10,016 nt of DNA, taken from contig JADGOD010000025.1 in NCBI GenBank assembly GCA_017883125.1, positions 1-10,016 of the forward strand, in the 5' to 3' direction. The position numbers and the translations under genes were made by a program. The stretch's first letter is position 1, and the number at the start of each line of letters is the position of its first letter. This DNA comes from Acidimicrobiales bacterium. Its GTDB lineage: Bacteria > Actinomycetota > Acidimicrobiia > Acidimicrobiales > RAAP-2. The notes under the pieces were generated by a model. It was not told the origin of the DNA. It worked only from the letters and a program-made list of their open reading frames with translations, and searched no databases. Shown piece after piece: positions 6,870 to 10,016 of the stretch.

Positions 6870-6912
6870 TGGTGCGCCTCTCGGGATTCGAACCCGAAAC
6901 CTGCGGATTAAG
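6870..6912 (-). repeat. tRNA-Lys(CTT) 3' half, probable attachment-site scar
   Basis: On the minus strand, from 6912 down to 6870, 43 bases read as an undamaged tRNA 3' half: CTT anticodon plus AA, anticodon-stem strand TCCGC, variable loop AGGTT, T-stem TCGGG, T-loop TTCGAAT, T-stem CCCGA, acceptor strand GAGGCGC, discriminator A and encoded CCA. Upstream, similarity stops sharply: U33 is a C, no GCGGA stem strand, D-arm or GCGCCTC acceptor partner exists. The piece runs from anticodon to CCA, the classic crossover segment of tyrosine integrases. It is therefore better read as a displaced attachment-site copy than as a working tRNA gene. By polarity the element side is to the right (above 6912), with the intact tRNA expected beyond the window. 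Confidence 0.78.
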
Positions 6913-6940
6913 GATCGGGGCGAGGGCGTCCAGCAGCTAC

Positions 6941-6957
6941 GTTCTCATCCGTTCTCA
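6941..6957. repeat. Short direct repeats beside the tRNA scar
   Basis: GTTCTCA occurs at 6941-6947 and again at 6951-6957, a 10-bp (one helical turn) spacing, about 30 bp from the tRNA fragment. Integrase arm-binding sites have such spacing near att cores, but two 7-mers are weak evidence. Confidence 0.3.
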
Positions 6958-7197
6958 CAGGTCAGGCGGGGTGCCCGATCCGTCAAGATCGTTCGAGATC
7001 TGCTCGGTCCACGGAGTTCAGCAGCAAAGCAGTAGCAAGAATCACGTGCTTCTGGGACGTAGGGAGCGTGTCGACATCAGTAACCTGCATTTCCGAAGAG
7101 AACCCTGAGTGTGAATGCCAGAGACGAACTCGTCTCAGCACGATCCGATCGTCAGCTTGATCCTGGTGATCGGGAGCTGCAACACGAGCCCCGCAAG

Positions 7198-7236
7198 GGT
7201 ACGCTCCACGAAATTTAAACCCGAAAGCTGCGGAAT
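7198..7236 (-). repeat. Degenerate second copy of the tRNA 3'-half segment
   Basis: Aligned without gaps to 6871-6909 (offset 327), 29 of 39 bases match by my count, and seven of the ten differences are transitions. The best part is AACCCGAAAGCTGCGGAAT (7218-7236) against AACCCGAAACCTGCGGATT. The T-loop TTCGAAT has become TTTAAAT and the T-stem and acceptor no longer pair, so it is not a tRNA. It may be an older attachment scar at the same target or the inner end of a decayed element. Confidence 0.45.
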
Positions 7237-7316
7237 CCAGCGGGGGCCGTCCGAGGGCATCCTTGAGCCCTCAGCTGAAGGTCAACGCCCCAAGGAGCGG
7301 GTCCCGATAAGCCGCC

Positions 7317-8336
7317 CTAGGTGTTGGGGAGGCCGAGCGTGCGGCGGAGGAACTGCCCTCGAGCGTGCCGGGCGGCGGCAGAGAGCGAGGCGTCAGGGGC
7401 GAACATCTCGAAGCCGTGGAAGCCTCCAGCCCAGACGTGCAGGTCGGCAACGCCGCCCGCGGCCCAGATCGCCGATGCGTAGTTCACGGCCTCGTCCCTG
7501 AAGACCTCAGCCGATCCACAGTCGATGTAGGCGGGCGGGAGCCCGGAGAGGTCAGTGGCTCGGGCCGGCGCTGCATAGGCCGACACGCTCTCCGTCCCGC
7601 GACGATCCCCGAGGAGTGCCGTCCACCCCGTCAGGTTTGAGTTGCTGTCCCAGACACCGATACCTGTCATCTGTCTACTCGACACTGTTTGGTCGCGGTC
7701 GTCGAGCATCGGGCACATTAGGACCTGGGCCGCCAGTCCTGGGCCGCCCCGGTCGCGGGCGAGGAGGGCGGTGCCAGCCGCGAGGCCTCCGCCGGCGCTC
7801 ATGCCGGCGAGAACGAGCTGCGAGGGATCGAAGCCAACTTCGTCGGCGTGGGCGGCTGTCCACACCAGGCCGGCGTAGCAGTCATCCAAGGGGGCGGGAT
7901 CGGGGTGCTCAGGTGCGAGCCGGTACTCGACGCTGACCACGACCGCGTCGAGCTGGTCGATGAGTGGCAGCACGACGTCGATCGAGCTGCGATCACCACT
8001 CACCATCCCGCCACCGTGGATGAAGTAGATCGCCGAACCCCCCGCCAGGCGCCCCGCTCGGCGGAAGACGCTGAGTGCCACGGCGGGCCCGCTCTCGAGG
8101 CCGGGTGCCTCGTAGTCCTCGCGCTCGAGCGAGCCGTCTGCGAGCCGCCCCGCCGCCGCAGAGGGTGGCCTCGGCGCCGTCCTGCCTTGGATCATCCGCT
8201 CCAGGTCCAGCTCCGGCGGGATCATCTCGTTGATCTTCGCCAGTACCGGGCGCAACTCGTCACCGAACGGTGGCGGCGGGTAGACGTCCTCCACGTTGCC
8301 CCCTCTCCTCGACTCGGCCGGAGCCGAGTCCATCAT
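7317..8336 (-). CDS. Alpha/beta hydrolase, HSL-family esterase (Abhydrolase_3)
   Basis: A 339-residue carboxylesterase of the hormone-sensitive-lipase family. The oxyanion-hole motif HGGGM (107-111), nucleophile Ser180 in GMSAGGGLA and His307 in GGFHGFEMF are clear. The acidic residue is probably Glu277 in CGSAEVFRDEA, where most members have Asp in DPLRDE; Asp281 is the alternative. YRLAPEHP (138-145) is another family hallmark. No signal peptide is present, so it acts in the cytoplasm. Two adjacent ATG codons (8336, 8333) follow a GAGGG site; an 8-bp hairpin directly after them may dampen initiation. It is divergent from the SDR gene with a 53-bp shared promoter gap containing an inverted repeat, so the three genes are probably regulated together. 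Next to a Baeyer-Villiger monooxygenase its likely job is to split the ester or lactone product. Confidence 0.92.
   Translation of the reverse strand: MMDSAPAESRRGGNVEDVYPPPPFGDELRPVLAKINEMIPPELDLERMIQGRTAPRPPSAAAGRLADGSLEREDYEAPGLESGPAVALSVFRRAGRLAGGSAIYFIHGGGMVSGDRSSIDVVLPLIDQLDAVVVSVEYRLAPEHPDPAPLDDCYAGLVWTAAHADEVGFDPSQLVLAGMSAGGGLAAGTALLARDRGGPGLAAQVLMCPMLDDRDQTVSSRQMTGIGVWDSNSNLTGWTALLGDRRGTESVSAYAAPARATDLSGLPPAYIDCGSAEVFRDEAVNYASAIWAAGGVADLHVWAGGFHGFEMFAPDASLSAAARHARGQFLRRTLGLPNT
8311..8330 (-). other. Hairpin immediately after the esterase start codons
   Basis: GACTCGGC (8311-8318) and GCCGAGTC (8323-8330) form an 8-bp perfect stem with a 4-nt loop, beginning the base after the second ATG of the esterase. 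In the mRNA it would sit in the ribosome's landing zone. It may reduce translation, or it may be chance within Ser/Ala codons. Confidence 0.5.
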
Positions 8337-8351
8337 CTGCAGCCCTCAACG

Positions 8352-8372
8352 TAGCGGAGTGAACATCCGCTA
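8352..8372. promoter_or_regulatory. Inverted repeat in the divergent esterase/SDR promoter
   Basis: TAGCGGA-N7-TCCGCTA is a perfect 7-bp inverted repeat centred in the 53-bp gap between the two divergent starts. Size and position fit an operator for a dimeric regulator (TetR, GntR or similar) that controls both directions. It does not match the repeats beside the TetR gene at 2667-2703, so that regulator is not its obvious partner. Confidence 0.55.
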
Positions 8373-8389
8373 ACTTTGGAGCAGTAGGC

Positions 8390-9253
8390 ATGCCACGAGC
8401 AGGGGGGGGTATGGTCGAGCGCCGTGGGCGGGTAGAAGGCAAGGTCGCGATCGTGACAGGTGCCGGCTCCACGCCGGGACCTGGGATCGCGACCGGCCGG
8501 GGCACCGCCATCGTGATGGCGAGCGAGGGCGCTCGGGTCCTCGTAGCCGACATCCGCCCCGACCGCGCCGAGGAGACGAGGAGCATCATCGAGGGCGAGG
8601 GCGGGACGGCGGCGGTCTTTGTCGGTGACCTGACCCAGGCGGCGGACTGTGAGGCCATGGTCCGCACGGCCCTCGAGGCCTTCGGCACGGTGGATATCCT
8701 CGTGAACAACATCGCCGCGGCGATGCCTGGCAGCGTGGTGGACACCAGCGAGGTGGACTTCGACCGCGTCCTCGACGTCTCCCTGCGCACGACCTTCCTC
8801 GCCTCCAAGCACGCAGTGCCGGTGATGGCCGCCAAGCGAGCTGGCGCCATCGTCAACATCGGCTCGATCGCTGCCTTCCGTGGCGGGAACTACGTAGGCT
8901 ACGCCGCGGCCAAGGGTGCCATCCACGCGATGACCATCGACATGGCGTACTCGCACGGTCGTCAGGGCATCCGGGTCAATGCCATCGCCCCCGGCCACCT
9001 CACGACCCCGATGCTGCTCGCGAACGAAGGCCAGACGCCGGCGACGGAGCTCCGCCAGCAGATGGCGAACGCGGCCGGCCTGCTCGGCACAGAGGGAAAC
9101 GGATGGGACGTCGGCTGGGCCGTCGCCTTCCTGGCCAGCGACGAGGCCCGCTGGATCACCGGCGTGACGCTGCCCGTCGACTCCGGGATCATGTCAGTGA
9201 CGCCGCTGATGATGGCCCCGCAGCTGCGGGAGATCCCCCCGCTCGGCAGCTGA
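8390..9253 (+). CDS. Short-chain dehydrogenase/reductase
   Basis: A 287-residue SDR, likely NAD-dependent, oxidising a secondary alcohol to a ketone. It shows a variant nucleotide-binding turn TGAGSTPGPGIATGRGTA (23-40; classical is TGxxxGIG), Asp54 at the end of beta 2 (favouring NAD), NNIA (106-109), Ser159 in NIGSIAAF, and Tyr171 with Lys175 in GYAAAKG. The Asn of the usual Asn-Ser-Tyr-Lys tetrad is replaced by Ser131 (VSLRTTF), an oddity for a fully active enzyme. The PG motif (APGHLTTPM) is intact. ATG 8390 is taken as start (GGAG at 8378-8381); ATG 8411, just after a run of eight G, gives a more typical N-terminus (MVERRGRVEGKVAIVTGAG) and is equally plausible. It is followed after 20 bases by the monooxygenase, in one operon. 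Confidence 0.9.
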   Translation: MPRAGGGMVERRGRVEGKVAIVTGAGSTPGPGIATGRGTAIVMASEGARVLVADIRPDRAEETRSIIEGEGGTAAVFVGDLTQAADCEAMVRTALEAFGTVDILVNNIAAAMPGSVVDTSEVDFDRVLDVSLRTTFLASKHAVPVMAAKRAGAIVNIGSIAAFRGGNYVGYAAAKGAIHAMTIDMAYSHGRQGIRVNAIAPGHLTTPMLLANEGQTPATELRQQMANAAGLLGTEGNGWDVGWAVAFLASDEARWITGVTLPVDSGIMSVTPLMMAPQLREIPPLGS

Positions 9254-9261
9254 GTAGGGAC

Positions 9262-9267
9262 GGGGAG
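9262..9267 (+). promoter_or_regulatory. Ribosome binding site of the monooxygenase
   Basis: GGGGAG lies six bases before ATG 9274 and supports that start, which lies within the 20-bp gap after the SDR stop. Confidence 0.7.
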
Positions 9268-9273
9268 CCAGAG

Positions 9274-10016
9274 ATGGAGAACGTGGAAGATCCGCCGGAG
9301 AACCAGGGCGCCCCGCGAACGGAGCTGCTCGAGGCGACGGATGCGGAGATCGAGGACGCCATCTCCTACGCCGACCCCATGATGCTGCGAGGCCTCGTCT
9401 ACCAGCTCACCGCCGACGAGAAGCTCGCATCCACCGAGGTGACGCCGCAGGTGGGGATCGACGCCGCAACCTTCGTCAAAGAGTCGGAGGTGGCGCTTGT
9501 GCGGGCCAGGGCTGCCGCGTTCCTCAGGGCCTATCGTGACGCCGGCGCCGGTCCGATCGACGTCGGGCCGCGTGAGCGCTTGGCCCGGAGCTTGGCGTTG
9601 GCGGGAGGGGTCGAGGAAGTCCCGCCTGAGGACCTCCCGCTCTGGCTGGAGGAGCTCGCACTCGAGCCCTACGGCCGTGGGCTGACGTGGAAGCGGCCGC
9701 CGGCTCCAGAGCGCCTGCGAGCGTTCTCGGCCATCGTCATCGGCGCGGGCATGGGTGGGCTGAACGCCGGAGTCCAGCTGAAGCACGCCGGCATCGACTT
9801 CACCGTGCTCGAGAAGAACTCGGGCGTCGGCGGCACCTGGTTCGAGAACGACTACCCCGGTGCGCGTGTGGACTCGCCCAGCCGGACCTACACCCACATC
9901 TTCGGCGTCGAGTTCGGACTTTCGCACCCCTTCTGCGAGCGCGACGAGAACCAGCGCTACTTCAACCGGGTGGCAGATGAGTTCGGCGTGCGCGAGCACA
10001 TCGTCTTCGACACCGA
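9274..10016 (+). CDS. Baeyer-Villiger monooxygenase, HAPMO-like, partial (C-terminus beyond right edge)
   Basis: A flavin monooxygenase that inserts oxygen next to a ketone to give an ester or lactone, using FAD, NADPH and O2. The visible 247 residues comprise a ~150-residue helical extension, typical of 4-hydroxyacetophenone monooxygenase-type enzymes and absent from cyclohexanone monooxygenases, followed by the FAD Rossmann fold: AIVIGAGMGGLNAG (153-166), ribose-binding Glu180 in TVLEKN, GVGGTWFENDYPGARVDSPS (184-203) and the YTHIFG segment. The NADPH fold and the Baeyer-Villiger fingerprint FxGxxxHxxxW lie beyond the edge and cannot be checked. A full protein would be about 620-650 residues. 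It lies 20 bases behind the SDR that could supply its ketone, and an esterase for its product is divergent from that SDR. Confidence 0.88.
   Translation, partial: MENVEDPPENQGAPRTELLEATDAEIEDAISYADPMMLRGLVYQLTADEKLASTEVTPQVGIDAATFVKESEVALVRARAAAFLRAYRDAGAGPIDVGPRERLARSLALAGGVEEVPPEDLPLWLEELALEPYGRGLTWKRPPAPERLRAFSAIVIGAGMGGLNAGVQLKHAGIDFTVLEKNSGVGGTWFENDYPGARVDSPSRTYTHIFGVEFGLSHPFCERDENQRYFNRVADEFGVREHIVFDT

Larger units (their letters stand above)
6590..7316. other. 727-bp region without protein genes; tRNA-derived integration scar
   Basis: No open frame here has a recognisable domain. The one running rightward over 6869-7108 starts with RLSGFEPETCGLR, the well-known spurious translation of an antisense tRNA 3' end. 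The region has lower GC than its neighbours. It contains a tRNA-Lys 3' half (6870-6912), a pair of GTTCTCA direct repeats (6941-6947 and 6951-6957), a decayed second tRNA-like copy (7198-7236) and two ATCTAGGT copies (6635-6642 and 6652-6659). I see no integrase or transposase. Confidence 0.65.

Noticed and set aside
6870..6912. Functional tRNA gene
   Set aside because: Only the 3' half is present; the sequence before the anticodon shows no anticodon-stem partner, D-arm or 5' acceptor strand.
6869..7108. Open frame beginning MVRLSGFEPETCGLR
   Set aside because: Its start is the translation of an antisense tRNA 3' end, a known annotation artefact; the rest has no recognisable domain.
8962..9999. 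345-codon antisense open frame across SDR end and monooxygenase start
   Set aside because: Overlaps two real genes and their joint; no domain in its translation.
1..10016. CRISPR array, insertion sequence, phage or defence system
   Set aside because: No regular repeat-spacer pattern, transposase, integrase, phage or defence domain could be read on either strand.

Overview
The window is GC-rich with dense, short-spaced catabolic genes, GTG as well as ATG starts and strong GGAGG-type ribosome binding sites. The gene set (amidase-signature hydrolase, amidohydrolase-2, P450 remnant, TetR, GlcD-type oxidase, ThDP enzyme, HSL-type esterase, SDR, Baeyer-Villiger monooxygenase) suggests a soil or water Actinomycetota chromosome, such as a Mycobacteriales or Acidimicrobiia member. 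This placement is inference from gene content; no taxonomic marker is present.

Left part (1-3324). An amidase runs leftward off the window edge (1-752). A noncoding gap of about 490 bp holds a set of mutually exclusive hairpins. A rightward metal-dependent amidohydrolase (1241-2464) follows and ends in a 16-bp stem-loop. Directly behind that stem lies the first ~36 codons of a cytochrome P450 on the minus strand, with its ribosome binding site intact and the rest of the gene missing. Divergent from it is a TetR regulator (2707-3324) interrupted by one in-frame TAG. The regulator and its likely target appear to be decaying together.

Middle (3325-6589). A two-gene, overlapping operon encodes an FAD-linked 2-hydroxyacid dehydrogenase (GlcD type) and a ThDP-dependent decarboxylase/acetolactate-synthase-like enzyme. 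A 21-codon leader frame precedes it and ends in an ATGA overlap with the first gene. The pair could oxidise a 2-hydroxy acid to a 2-oxo acid and then decarboxylate it.

Junction (6590-7316). No convincing protein gene lies here. A 43-nt perfect 3' half of a tRNA-Lys(CTT), including CCA, sits on the minus strand with no 5' half. This is the usual scar of site-specific integration into a tRNA gene. A second, decayed copy of the same segment lies 327 bp to the right.

Right part (7317-10016). An HSL-family esterase (minus) is divergent from an SDR dehydrogenase and a Baeyer-Villiger monooxygenase (plus, running off the right edge). A 7-bp inverted repeat occupies the shared promoter gap. Together they form an alcohol to ketone to ester to acid-plus-alcohol cassette. 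By the polarity of the tRNA scar, this cassette would be on the mobile-element side.
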